A DNA stretch of 64,000 nucleotides, from assembly GCF_000189635.1 (NCBI RefSeq), contig NW_002476261.1, positions 124,001-188,000 of the forward strand, written 5' to 3'. Shown here in pieces: positions 10,339-23,182 of the stretch (position 1 is its first letter; each line of letters opens with the position of its first letter). The notes under the pieces were generated by a model, which did no database searches, was not told the DNA's origin, and worked only from the letters and a program-made list of their open reading frames with translations. The DNA comes from Tetrahymena thermophila SB210 (Eukaryota; Ciliophora; Oligohymenophorea; Hymenostomatida; Tetrahymenidae). The position numbers were made by a program, and so were the translations under genes.

Positions 10339-12723
10339 TCAAGAGTTATAACCAGCGAAGAATTAATTCTTGTAGTTACATGCCTTATCATTGGATACTT
10401 ACCATATGAAGAAGCCAGGGATAGTATAGTTAAGTTAATTTTTAGCTTATTTAACAAGCTAACCAAGTTATTTAGGATCAATATAACCTGTATTCATAGC
10501 ATCAGCAGTTGAAGCGGGTTTACCTAAAACAAGCTTGCTTAAAGGAATGCCATCTAATTGGATTATTTCTTGATATGAAGTACCAAAGAAATATTATCCA
10601 CTTTAGATAAATAACTTCTAGTAGTTATCATATGTGTTGTCTCCTTAATTGTAGAACTAAATATTGTACCAATTGATTAAATTACCTACTTCTTAATCAA
10701 TCTTATAATAAGCGCCAGAGGTATAATATTGACGAGAGAAATATGGAGCTTAAGGAGCATGAGTCAAAATCAAATTCTTGTTTGTGAGTTTTTATCTAAG
10801 TACCTTAGTGAAAGTGATTAACCATGTTACTCCTGTGCCATCAACAATAGCATTATTATCTTCGTAGTCAATATCTATACCATCTAAATAGGGTAATCCA
10901 TTCACAAAATTAGCTAAATCAGTAGCTACCTAAGATGGGTCTTTAGTAGTAGGGAAATCTGTGCTACCAAAAGCACTGATAAAAAGCTTCTTTCCTTGGC
11001 TAGCAAATTAATTGTGAAGGTATTATTAGACTTCTTAATTATTCTTACCAAATTAATCAGTACCTAAGTAACTGTAGATATTTTGATATAACAATACAGA
11101 ATCAGCAGGACCAGTTGATAACCAGAAAGAGAGAATTAGGATATCATAACAAGTATTAAACTATTAAATAACAGAAGGACCCCACCAAGCAGTTATAGTA
11201 TCCATGTAGGCGATACTTAATATCTTACCATTAGTTGTAGTGTTACCTGGAGTAGTGTTATTGTTATTATTAGTACTATTGTTATTATTGTTGTTATTAT
11301 TATTAGTACTGTTATTGTTGTTATTATTATTATTATTGTTGTTATTGTTATTGTTGTTGTTGTTATTATTGTTGTTGTTGTTATTATTATTGTTGTTATT
11401 GTTATTTGTAGAATTAGAACTACCATTATAACCACTTAAGAAATTATTACCGAAATTGCAATTACCGTCGTTCTTCAATTACCATATAAAGAAACCAGGA
11501 ACATTTAATCCTAAGGTTTTTTATGCTTAACTAACTAGAGAACCTAATTTAGAGGGATCAATATAACCTGTGTTTGATAAATCAGCAGTGGTAGCGGGTT
11601 TACCAAGATATAATTTAGAAATAGGAATTCCATCGTTTTTAATGATTTCAGAATAAGAAGTTCCGACAAATGGTGTGCCACTTTAAACAAAAAGTTTTGT
11701 TAAAGAATCATATGAGTTGTCTCCTTGGTTATAGAATTACACATTATACCAATTAATAAGATTACCAACTTATTGATCGAGCTTGTAATAACCTCCATCA
11801 TTATAGTAAGTTCTTGAGAAGTAAGGAGCTTAAGGAGCATGAGTTATAATGTAATTGTTTCCAATTCTAGCTCTAAGTTACTTTTAGAATGCTATCAACC
11901 AAGTAATACCTGAACCATTTAAAACAGCAGCATTATCTTCATAATCGATATCAATACCGTCTATATAAGGATTCTATTTGACCCAATCAGCTAAAGAGTT
12001 AGCAACTGCTACAGGGTCTTTTGAAGTTGGCATATCGGTAGAGCCAAAAGCAGCAACAAAGAGTTATTTTCCTTTTTAATGGAAAAGGTTGGCTATGTTC
12101 TTTTAGACTTCTTAGTTAGATTTACCATATTAGTCAGTTCCAAGATTAGCATAAATATTTTCATATATATTAACAGCATCAGCACTTCCAGTAGTGAGCC
12201 AGAAAGAAAGGATGATTACATCGTAACAAGAATTCAAACCAAAACTATTTGTAATAATAGATGGTCCATACCAGCTTACCATTGTATCTACATAGGCAAT
12301 TTTTTTGAATGTAGATGAATTAGTATTTGTGGAATTACCATTATTATTGTTGTTACTGTTGTTGTTATTATTAGTACTGTTATTATTGCTATTATTATTA
12401 GTATTAGTACTATTATTGTTATTGTTATTGTTATTGTTATTGTTATTGTTGTTGTTGTTATTGTTGTTGTTGTTGTTATTATTGTTATTGTTAGAAGGAT
12501 TACAAGTACAATTGCAAGAGCAAGACCCATTAACTGTGTTGGTAGAAGTCGTCACATTGTTATTGCTATTTTAACTGTTATTGTTGCTGCCATTAGAAGG
12601 ATTACAAGTACAACTACAAGAGCAAGATCCGTTAACCGAGTTAGTAGAAGTTGTCACATTGTATTAAGCAGTAATAATCTGTGCTAAGATTAAGATTAGT
12701 AAAAGGTATTTTTGAACTTTCAT
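10339..12723 (-). CDS. Secreted protein with two GH18 chitinase domains
   Basis: Single exon, 794 residues, start at 12723, TGA at 10339-10341. Order: signal peptide (1-19); two copies of a Cys/Ser/Thr unit with the CTCNPSN string; a first poly-Asn linker with scattered Ser/Thr; GH18 domain 1 (about 145-410); a second poly-Asn linker (about 425-490); GH18 domain 2 (about 500-794). Each domain has the family active-site signature DxxDxDxE as DGIDIDYE, with the catalytic Glu at 262 and 621. GH18 enzymes cleave chitin or related beta-1,4-GlcNAc polymers, here outside the cell or in a vacuole. Each domain ends with a GFFIWQ strand, and both are close paralogues, so the gene arose by internal duplication. 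Some GH18 members only bind sugar, but the intact acids argue for activity. The Asn runs mix AAT and AAC codons. Confidence 0.93.
11256..11411 (-). repeat. Asn-codon repeat linking the two GH18 domains
   Basis: In-frame tract of AAT and AAC codons within the chitinase gene, broken by a few Ser-Thr pairs. On the + strand it appears as mixed GTT/ATT triplets, which creates long but meaningless Leu-rich and Ile/Thr-rich frames. NST strings inside it are potential N-glycosylation sites. Confidence 0.85.
12330..12492 (-). repeat. Asn-codon repeat before GH18 domain 1
   Basis: Second in-frame Asn-codon tract of the same gene, again with interspersed Ser/Thr. It follows the duplicated Cys-rich units and precedes the first catalytic domain. 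Confidence 0.85.
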
Positions 12724-15700
12724 TTTTGATGAATTAGTATTTCTTATTTTTTAATTAAGATATTTTTTATAATTTTTTGAATAAAAGTCAATTAGTTTTT
12801 GAACAAATTGTAAAATAAAGTAACTTCAGCTTAATTATATTTTTTAAAAGATATTTTAAAAATTCTAGATGAATGTTTATTTAGTTAATGGAGCGTCTTA
12901 TGTTCAATTGAAATGCTACTGGTAAAAAATTATTCCATTAATTAATAATTCAAGCTTGTATTCTTAATTTATATTAATTAACTCCACCAAAGCAATTAAT
13001 ACTTACAAATTAGGATGGATAAAATTTAATTTATAACCTAAATTAATCTATTTGCTCTAAATTCACTCAATAATATTTGATAAGTACGATAAATATTATT
13101 TTTGCAATAATAATAATCTATTTACTATTATTTTAAGTATTAATATTATTTTTAATTTCTAAAATAAATTTTCAATCCAAAATATATTTTATAGCATCCT
13201 TAAAGTTAGTAAACTTAAAGATATATTTTAAAAACATACTATTATACAATATATTTATAGTTTAAAAAATAAGATCTTAGAAGGAATCTAATTATCAAGT
13301 GATTAATGAACTGATTTTTTAAAAAATTACATACTTTTAGAAAAAATAATGTTATGAGATAATGTCTAAATATTTAATTTTTAATATTATGTGTGTAATT
13401 TTGATTCATGCTTTTAATCTATATTTAAGATAAATATAGTGATATTTTTTTATTTAATAAATTCTACTTTAACTTTTTCATAAAAAGCAAAAATAGTGAA
13501 TAAGAATCAAGAATTTAAAGCTAAAAAATTATTTATTATTAAACAATATTTAATAAAAGTAGATTTTAGCTCAAATTTATAAATGGATTTCAAAAGTATT
13601 ATGTTTATTAGATACAAACGAAATATATCTTTAATATCTAATAAAAATTTATCAATCATACTTTAATACTCAATAACTTTAAAGTAATCAAATAATAGAA
13701 TTCATAAGAATCGCTTATTTGATGTATTTTTGAAAGCAATTACATTAAATAAAAGAAGTTACGGCTTAAAATTGCTCTTACTTTTAATGCTAATTAACTT
13801 TATTCAAAACCAGCTTTTCGTTGGCTAGCTGATCTCAGTAAAATTTTATCTTTAAATTAAATTCATATATCAAAAAGTAAACTATAATTAATGGTTGGCA
13901 AATATATCATTTTTAAATAGGAAAACCTTTAACTCAATCAATATATGAACATTTTTCAATAATTATAAACACGCAAAAGTGTTTTTATTTGAGTCCAATA
14001 CAACTATACATAAATAAAAAACATAAATTACTAAACCAATTTCTCAAAGATATATTTATAAACTTATTAAGTAAATTAAATCTTTTCATGTCATTTATCT
14101 TTTAAATTTACATTTAATATAATAAAATCAATCTTGCTAAAAGATTTAAACAAGTGTTTTTATTAAAATTATACTCGATTGAAAAACTTCATTTTTGATT
14201 ATAAGAATAACATCAATAAATTTACTAATATATTCATTTTGATCAGATAATAAAGAGTTATACTTACAAATCCAACAAATGCTAATGTTTAACATCAATT
14301 ATATTTTAACCATACAATTATAATTGATTATTAATTATGCAAATTTTATTTTTTCATTTTTTTGAAGAAAATACCACAAAAATAACCTCAAATTTCTTAA
14401 ATGTTATTGTGGTAATTTAAGTGCTTATAAATATAAATTAAAATTAAAATAATTAAATTCTGTGATTATTAGCATAAATTAAAATTAAGTAAAATTTTTA
14501 TTTTTTATCAAATTAAAATGGAGAGGAGATGAAATAAAAATGGGTATATTCAACAAAGAATGGGATATTTTTACAAGTTTGTATATAAAATAATGTAAAA
14601 CATTATATAATTTTAAATTTTATGTTTATAAATATGTATAATCATCTATGAATACCTTTATTACATTGTCCAAATTTTCATAATGATATATTTAGATTAT
14701 ATTAGTGGAAAATGAACCTTTAATAATAATAAAAGTTAATATCAATTTTCTTCCATAAATTGTTCACAATATATCTGTAAATGAACCAAAAAAAACCAAA
14801 AATTCTTGAAGTAAGGATTATAATATAAATTAAATTTATAGGCAATATATAATCTAAATTGTGTAAGTACCTCTATTAAATAAGTAAGATAGCTAATTTT
14901 TTTGTAATAAATGATTAAAATAGCTATTTAGCTATTTTTTACACAAAACAAAAACAACAATTTTAATGAGGAAATTTTATTTTTTAATAAAAAAATATAT
15001 CAGTTTCTTTAATTTTTGACTGTCCTCAATAATGTAGTAGTATATTAAATAAATTAATTAATTTAAAATTTTATGTTTTAAAAACTACAGAATCATTTCT
15101 AAAATATATTTTTTATTGTTTGGTTTTTATATCAAATTAAAATTATAGTACTTAGAAACAAAACATAAAATACATATTGTACATACAAATATTATGACTA
15201 TTATAAATATTATTCAAATATATTTTAAATGCTCTAAAAATAAATAAACAGATATTAAGAGCAAAATTTTTTAAAGAATTTATTATTCTATTTTTAAGAG
15301 TGTAATATTTTCATAATTCAAATAGAGAATAAAATAAAATGAATATTCTTTAAAATTTAGAAAATAAAATTTTTTTTGAAAAATTGATAATAAAAATAAA
15401 TAAATAAAATATTATAATTGTTTTTAATATTTCAGAATAACAGATTTTTGTACAAAAAAAATATTTTCTTAATTATTTTTACCTATTGCTAAATATTACA
15501 ATTTCTAAAATATAATATTAAAAAATATGCATAAATTAAATATAATCTAAGCACAACTTAAATTCCTCAATTAATATTCAATAAATTTGTTTTTTCTTTT
15601 AATTTATATCTTAATTTTGAAAAGGAGTTGGATTTATTGAAAATAATTTATTACTTTTAAAGTGAAAATTTTTAATGTGATTGATTATTATATTTACATT

Positions 15701-17254
15701 AATTCTTTATTAATTGTTGCAGTATTTTTTAGCAGTTCAGCTTACTAAATTTTATTTTAATAACTATTTATTAGTAAGCTACAAGAATTAGTAAATAATT
15801 AATTTTAAAATTCAAAATGACTTTTTAAATTTTTTTGTAATTTTATAATAATTTTTAAATTTTGAATCCTCTTTTTTAAATCTAAAATTTTCTTGAAATA
15901 TCCTAAATTTTTATAAAATTTCATATTTTAAAACTTTTTATTTAAGGTTAATTTTTAAGATTTTTTAAAAATTCAGTAATGTTATTTTACTGAATTATAT
16001 TTTTATTTTAATAAATTTTAATTAGTGTTAGTTCCTGTAATCTACAAAAAAGATACTTAAAATTAAATTATGGCAAATATATATTCACGATAAATATACA
16101 TTTTATATTCGCTAATTGAAATATTAAATTTTTGCAAATAGTATCGATAATATAATAGCATGTAATTAAACTTTGACTATTAATTTATACTGTCAAATTA
16201 AAAATTCAATTTTTAGCAAATATCATTTCGTGAATGCTTAATAACATCTTTCTCTATAATTTACATTGATTGTATATGACTTACCATATTATAATAATTT
16301 TATATAATTTCATAAATACAATTAATACATACATAAATTAAAAAAATATTTGAGCTCTAAAATTTGAAGAGATGGGTTAGTGCTATTAAAGTTATATATA
16401 TTAAGAGTTTCATTCAAATTCTTAGTTTCATTGTGAATATATTAAAAAAATTTTTACCTTTTTTAAAGAATTAAAATATGCATACATAGGTAATATCTAA
16501 ATAAATACACTCGAATTTTCAGAATATTAACATTTTATATTTTATACTATTACAAATTAGAATTCAATATTAACTAATCTCGATTTAAATAAATAAATTA
16601 TTAGCCTATCTATATATATTTGGATAAAGCTTTTACTATTTATTAATCAAATTACTACTTTAAAAAGTAAAAAATATTCATATTTTAAATAGATTCTTTC
16701 ATAAAATAATAATGATACATTTTTATTATAATTTAAAAACTTTTTTGAATAATCCTTATTCATTTCATTTATTTATCTTAAATATTTAAATTTATTTAAT
16801 AATATTTAGCATAAAAGTTAATTTTATAAAAGAATTGAGATGTAACAAAATTGTCAAAGTTCAATACCTAAGTACTTCCTCAGGTGAAACTATCTCAATA
16901 GATTCATATACTTTTGGAAAAAATAATGTCTGTTATATTATATTTTAACTTATTTAAAAACAAGTTTTAAAATAGATATTAAATTTAAATGTATTTGTGC
17001 TGATTTTTTGATTTTTTTTCGTTAAACTTTTTTAAAATAGTATTTCTTAAAATATAAGAATGTTGCATTCAAAGTGTCTAAATTTAAGTATCAATTATAA
17101 AAGAATAATTTTTATAAGCTAATATGTTGAGAAAATCTATAAATTCTTTAATATACTAAATTTGATTATCAAAAAGCAATTCTTCTAAGAATCATTTAAA
17201 GATATCAATTAATTTATTAAGATAAATAGTAAAAACTTGTTCATAAAATAAGAA
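12724..17254. other. 4.5-kb gene desert
   Basis: The longest gene-free stretch of the window. It is A+T-rich throughout. The only local signals are a slightly G+C-richer patch at about 13750-13835 without coding sense, an imperfect inverted repeat (ACCACAA..ATAAC with GTTATTGTGGT) at about 14370-14415, and a 48-codon frame at 14540-14686 that I do not trust. No RNA gene or mobile element was recognised. Confidence 0.5.
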
Positions 17255-18449
17255 ATGAATAAATTAATAATATTGGCAATTGTTTTAGGCTTAACAGTTT
17301 CTTAAACCTATAACAGTAATTTGAAATAATACACATTCGATTAATATATCCAAGACTTCAACAAGGGATATTAATATGGATCTTCAGAATACTTCATGAG
17401 AAAAGCTATATTTGAATAGAAATTAGCTGAAATCATTGCTTTCAACGAATAAACTAATTAATCATACAAAAAGGGTGTTAACAGATTTACTGACTTAACA
17501 GACAGCGAATTCAAGTAAAATAGCTTAGGATACAGCAAAAACATGAGTAATGTTAGAGCTTTCCGTAACTTATCTGTTAAGAATTTGGAAGTTACTGAAT
17601 AATAATTAAAGGAATTACCCGTTAATGTTGATTGGAGATAAAAAGGAGTTGTTACCCCAGTTAAAGGTATTATTTTATTTACAATTATATAATTCATTTA
17701 AAGTTAAATCATATTTTTTTAAACTAATAGATTAAGGTCACTGCGGTTCTTGTTGGGCTTTTGCTTCAACTGCTACTATTGAATCCTATGCAGCCATTAA
17801 CTCTGGTTAATTGAAAACTTTATCTACTCAATAACTCGTAAGTTGTGTTCCTAACCCTTACTAATGTGGTGGTACTGGTGGTTGCAATGGTGCTATTTCC
17901 GAATTAGCATTTAACTATGTCTAATTATACGGTTTAACCTCTGAATTCAAATATCCTTATCAAAGTTATGTATCTGGTGTTACTGGTAACTGTACATTCG
18001 ATTCAACTTAATAAACCCCTGAAGTAGCTTTAGATGGTTATGTCAAATTATAGGCTAACGACTACGATGCTTTACTTTATGCTCTTGCCAATATTGGTCC
18101 TTTGGCTGTTGCTGTAGATGCTAGTCAATGGCGTAATTACCAATCTGGTGTCTTCAACGGATGCAGTTACACAGACAACATTGATGTAAACCACGTTGTA
18201 GTCCTTGTTGGTTACGGTACTGATCCTGAATTAGGTGACTATTGGTTGATTAGAAACTCATGGGGTACCAAATTCGGTGAAAATGGTTATATCAGATTAG
18301 CTAGAGAATCTAAGGTTACTTGTGGTACTGACTATACTCCTTTAGATGGATAAGCTTGTGCTGGCCAAAATGTCCCTACTAAGGTTTGTGGTTAATGTGG
18401 TGTTGCTTATGATGCCGCTTATCCTACAAATGTTAGAGTAATTGGTTGA
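17255..18449 (+). CDS. Papain-family (C1A) cysteine protease, cathepsin L-like
   Basis: Two exons, 17255-17666 and 17731-18449 (376 residues), with a 64-base GT..AG intron; TGA stop. Signal peptide at 1-16, then an I29-type inhibitory propeptide (about 25-85) with the NRFTDLT string, then the peptidase domain from about residue 125 (VDWR). Catalytic residues are all present: Gln139 of the oxyanion hole, Cys145 in GSCWAF, His292 in NHVV and Asn313 in NSWG. The oxyanion Gln is encoded by TAA directly after the splice junction, a strict test of the ciliate code. Such enzymes are made as inactive precursors and work in acidic phagosomes or lysosomes, or are secreted. The domain has extra Cys pairs toward the C-terminus. 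Ciliates encode large families of this type. Confidence 0.95.
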
Positions 18450-19741
18450 AGATATACTAATTAATATAAAACTAAAATATTACTTTTATAAATATATTTT
18501 TTTATAATTGTTTTAAGCAATAACTTAATAATTGACTTAAATGTTTAAAATAAAAAAATTAAGGATTGAAAAGATATGCATGCATATTTTATTAGTAATT
18601 TAATTACTTAATTTAAATTAAAATAAAAATTTTAATTAAATTCTTTTTTAATTTTCCTATTTTTATTCAATGTGTTTTTTTTTATTAATAATTTTCTTTT
18701 ATTAAACTATTTCTAATAGTAATAATGAGGTAAAAAATTTATTAATAAATCTAAAAAAATATGATGGAAAAAGATTTAAATGAATAGGAATAATAATTTT
18801 ATTAACAGGATATAAACTTAAACTTTTTAAGGTCAAAAGTAAGCTTCTAAACTTTATAAATATGATAATTTTATATCAGCTTGAATTTTTATCAAATATT
18901 AATAAACAAACTAAAATATTAGATAAATAATAAACAACCAACAATAAATATTTTTATGGATTTAATTTAAATTTTAAAATTATTTATTTTAATTTAATTT
19001 ATAATTAAATAATTAATTGATTTGATGGTAGATTTTTATCTTTAGTAAGGAATTGTAGTTTAAAACATAATTTGATATCTCTAAAAGCAAATAGTTATTT
19101 ATTTAAACGTTTAGGAATTTTATTTTATTTTATATCTTATACTCCAAAAATTAAGTAATTTGAATAAAAGCTTTAAAATATATAAGTATTTATGACTTAA
19201 ACTTATAATTTTGATAATACATTTATTTAATTGTAATTTCTCATATTATTTTAAAGGTCATTTTCATTTTCTTAAAACAGTAATCTACTTTTAATCTTTT
19301 TGTAATTGATTTTGATAAAAACAAAATTTAAAATAAATGACTTAAAAATACAATTTAGTGTTTATTATTGAGAGCAAATATGTACAACAAAATGCATCTA
19401 CTTAAAATTATTCGATGAAAAAAAGATGATTACTTATTTTGTTATAGATAATTATGCATATCAAATATCTAAATCTTAGCAACCTTTAAAATAAAATGTA
19501 CATATTAAAAAAAAATATGTTTAAATATTTTTAAGTGTATGTTGTTTATTTGAATTAATGAAAAGATTAATGTAAATTTAGGTGATAATAATTGTAAAAA
19601 AGCTGTATTTTTACTAGATAAATTTTGAGTTACCTTGCCAAACGTATTAAACTGTAATTAGAAAGTCTTTTAATTTATGCAATTTTGTTTGACAATTCAA
19701 GTGATAAATAATTTTAAGTAGATTTTTGACTTTAAAAAATA
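18450..19741. other. A+T-rich intergenic region
   Basis: Spacer between the protease gene and the PP2C gene, both on the + strand. I see no coding frame beyond chance and no structured RNA. The last few hundred bases should hold the PP2C promoter. Confidence 0.6.
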
Positions 19742-22700
19742 ATGAGAAATAATAGAAGCGATGGTAGCATAATGAGTAATACTCTAAACAGAAATGCAAA
19801 TAGCAATTTAGGGTTATTAAGACCAAGTTCTCGTATTCAATTAAATACAGTAACTTAAACTGAAAACTTGCCCTATAGCAATGGACATCCTATAAGATCT
19901 ATTAGAGGTAGAATAGAAAACAATAATTTAAATTAGCATCATTCGAGTACAGTGAATACATAAGGCACTAATCGTAGGCTGATTAATAGCGCATTAAGAG
20001 AAATATAGTCAGAATAAAATAGTTTTTAATAACCTTCTTCTGTAAATGAGATGCAGCAAGAGAATTTTCTATAACAGGTAAATGATAAGTTGCACCGCAA
20101 TACCATTTAACAGAGGAGTTAATCCTTACAAAAAATTAAAAATATGAGAGAAAGCCAAGGAGAATCACCTCTCAAAAAGATAACAAGTTGGAATAATAAT
20201 TAGTAACAAAATGGAACCAATAATAAAAGTTATTCGGCTATTATTAATTAAAATAACAATTATGCTTTGCAAAGAGGGAGCTACAAAGATGCTACAGATA
20301 TCTTAAAACTGAACAATTCTTAGGTTTACTAGCATATACCTAAATTGTAAGATGTAAGAGAAAGCAATAACAATTTTAAATTAGGCTCTCTTCCTTTAGC
20401 AGCAGCATAGAATAATTAGAATGTCCACATAGGAATAAACAGTAATATGATAAACTGCAATCAAATAGAATTTAAATACAACATCGATTAATCCAAAAGA
20501 TCTAATCGCTCTTATGGAATTATAAAGGCTTATGCAGCCAACACAAATATGGGAATATTTAGAAACTATAATGAAGATAGAGTATCAATAATTTTATCTA
20601 TTTCTAAACCCTTCAATAAGAATGCTGACTATTGGCCAAAAACATCATTTTTCGCTATTTATGATGGTCATGGAGGATCTAACTGCTCTGATTTCCTGAG
20701 AGATAACCTGCATTTATTCGTAAGCATTAAATTTTAATTAAGTATATTAACAACTCACATGTAAAAGAAATAGAGATAGTAATTCACAAACATTCAAAAT
20801 TATTACAAAAAAATACAAATAGTAGTGTAATTAAAAGCCTACTCCGATAATCAAAAATTAATAAATTATTTAGGTGATTGTATTATTTTATTTTTTTTCA
20901 GATTTATCATCTCTAATACTCAAATTAATATATAATTTTGTTTTTTCATTACGTTTGCCAGTTTAAAAAACTAAATTTTAATTATTATATTAATTAGATA
21001 GTAAGAGATGAATTCTTCCCAAGTAATCCAACTGAAGCTATTAAGAGAGGAATTCAATTTGCTGAACAGTCTTTCTTGTAGACAGCAGAATCTAATATGG
21101 ATAGGTCAGGCTCTTGTGCTATAATTGTTATGATATTAGGTAAATTCATTGATTAAAAGTGAATATTAAAAAAAATCAAACAATTTTAAGAAATTTAATA
21201 CAATAAAACATGATCAAAAATATCTATTTGAATTGAAAAACTTTAATAGAAAATTTAACAATAATTAGTTTCTAAATGTGAGCGAAGTATCATTCTAGCT
21301 TTGAAATATATAAATAAATTAATCAAAAATTTGTTAAATAAGTCCTACTAAATTTTTCTAAATTTACTGAAAAAAATAAATAATTCACTATAACAAGTTT
21401 TGATATATTTGATTCATTGTAAGCCAAATTTAATACAAAAAAATAGAAATGTATTTTATTGTTTTTGGTCAAACTCAATTCAAAAGAATAAAATAATAGA
21501 TTAGAAAATAACAATTTATTGTAATAAAAATAAGATGATGTCGCATACACAGTAAATATTGGTGATAGTAGAGCTATCGTGAGTTTGAGAAACGGTCAAT
21601 CAATAGAAAGTCTTTCAATTGATCACAAACCAGAAGATGAAAGATAACGTATTGAAGCAGCTGGGGGAAAAGTCTATCAGTAAAATATATTAAAATTGAA
21701 AATTTAATTTTATTTATTTATTTATTTTTTAAAAATAAAATAGAGCTACTGTAAACACATAAAATCTCATGTTTTAGGGTGTAAAAATAAATCCTCCACA
21801 CAGGGTATTCCCAGGAAAATTATCAGTAAGTACAAATATTAAATATATATATATATATCTAAATTCTATTAAAATGATTTAGGTATCCAGGACAATAGGA
21901 GACTATGAAGCGAAGAGCTAAAAATACGGAGGAAACCCTAAAGTAATAATTAGTGATCCAGACATAGTGGTCACTAAAATTACATAAGATCATGATTTTA
22001 TTTTATTAGGATGTAAACAAATTATCGATAAAGTTCTAGTATTAAAAAAACTTTTGTATATAAATAGGTGATGGTGTTTTCGACAGGCTAAGCACTTAGG
22101 AGGTTGGTAAAATTTTTTGGACCAGCGCATAATAATCTGATTTGACAGATCAAAGCGGTGATGTAGATATTCATAAGCAATGTGGTATTGGAATTGAAGC
22201 AGTTATGAGAGAAACTTTTGAAAGAAAAAGTTTAGACAATATTACTTTAGTAGCTATTTCATTTGATGGCTTTGCAAGCGAATTTAGTAAAATTTAAGAA
22301 AAAAAATAAAAGGAATAAGCAAACTAACCAAGTAATAATTTACCATAAGCTTAGTTGTTAACTATGCCCCCAGTAAACTAGAATTAGATATCTAACACTT
22401 ACTCATCTTAAAATACAAGTAGTAGAGTCAAGTAAAAACAGATTCAACGAAACCTAAACAACAATTTGTAAAATTCTAACTCTTAGTAATAAATGCATTT
22501 ATTCCCAAAAGTTTCTCCTACAAATATGGTATAGACAAATCCCAACTATAATACAGATCCTCTAAATACCAATACAATTAATAATGATCAGTAACAATAA
22601 TTAGTATCACCATAAAAGCACAGATTCAATACACTTCAAAGTGAAGCAAATTTAACACCCTATACTAACGGTTACTTGTCAACTTAAAATTATTAGTATC

Positions 22701-23182
22701 CACAATCACACTAAAACAATTACAATAATCTATAAATTTACAACCATAAAATGACATAAAATTATGGTAATAGCAGTAGCTAAACAAATATTGCTTCTAT
22801 AAACCAGAATTAATAGTATTAAAATGATTAGAATGGTTTTTATAGTGATATTGCTCCATTGCAAGAGAGTAAAAATAGCCAAAATAATCTTTAAAGTAAC
22901 TCTTTAAACACAAGGCTTACTTAAAATAAATAAGATTTTGAAAATAGTTATTTCCATAAAAAGAATAGATTAAGTACACCGTCAACAATTAGAAAATACT
23001 CTAATTTGTAAACATCAATTTCAAATACATCTAACACTTAGCTTCAAATTGAAAATAGTAGGCTTGCTTTGTAATCAAATTAATCCCTTTAAACATTGAA
23101 AGCATTATAAAATGAAAAAATATTTTAGCAGCTTCAATAAATATAACAACAACAAAAAATGATATAAGCAAAAAAAAAGTGA
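19742..23182 (+). CDS. PP2C-type (PPM) Ser/Thr protein phosphatase with disordered tails
   Basis: Six exons: 19742-20719, 20998-21139, 21535-21679, 21744-21825, 21883-22012 and 22068-23182. They total 2592 bases with closed frame, 863 residues. Residues 1-270 are a disordered Asn/Gln/Ser-rich extension. The PP2C domain follows (about 275-560) with its metal-binding motifs: the NEDR segment, DGHGG at 308-312, GDSRA, SRTIGD, LLGCDG and the closing DNITLVAI with Asp549. Such enzymes remove phosphate from Ser/Thr with Mn2+ or Mg2+. After the domain comes a tail of about 300 Gln/Asn/Ser-rich residues with few charged blocks. All key acids are present, so activity is expected. Substrates cannot be read; the tails may set location or assembly. 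No membrane anchor is visible. Confidence 0.93.

Noticed and set aside
11240-11431. Leu-rich open frame on the + strand
   Set aside because: It is the antisense of the poly-Asn codon tract of the chitinase gene and has no start context or composition of its own.
12305-12574. Second Leu-rich open frame on the + strand
   Set aside because: Antisense shadow of the other Asn tract in the same gene.
14540-14686. 48-codon frame in the gene desert
   Set aside because: Short, A+T-driven composition, and chance frames of this length are expected when only TGA stops.
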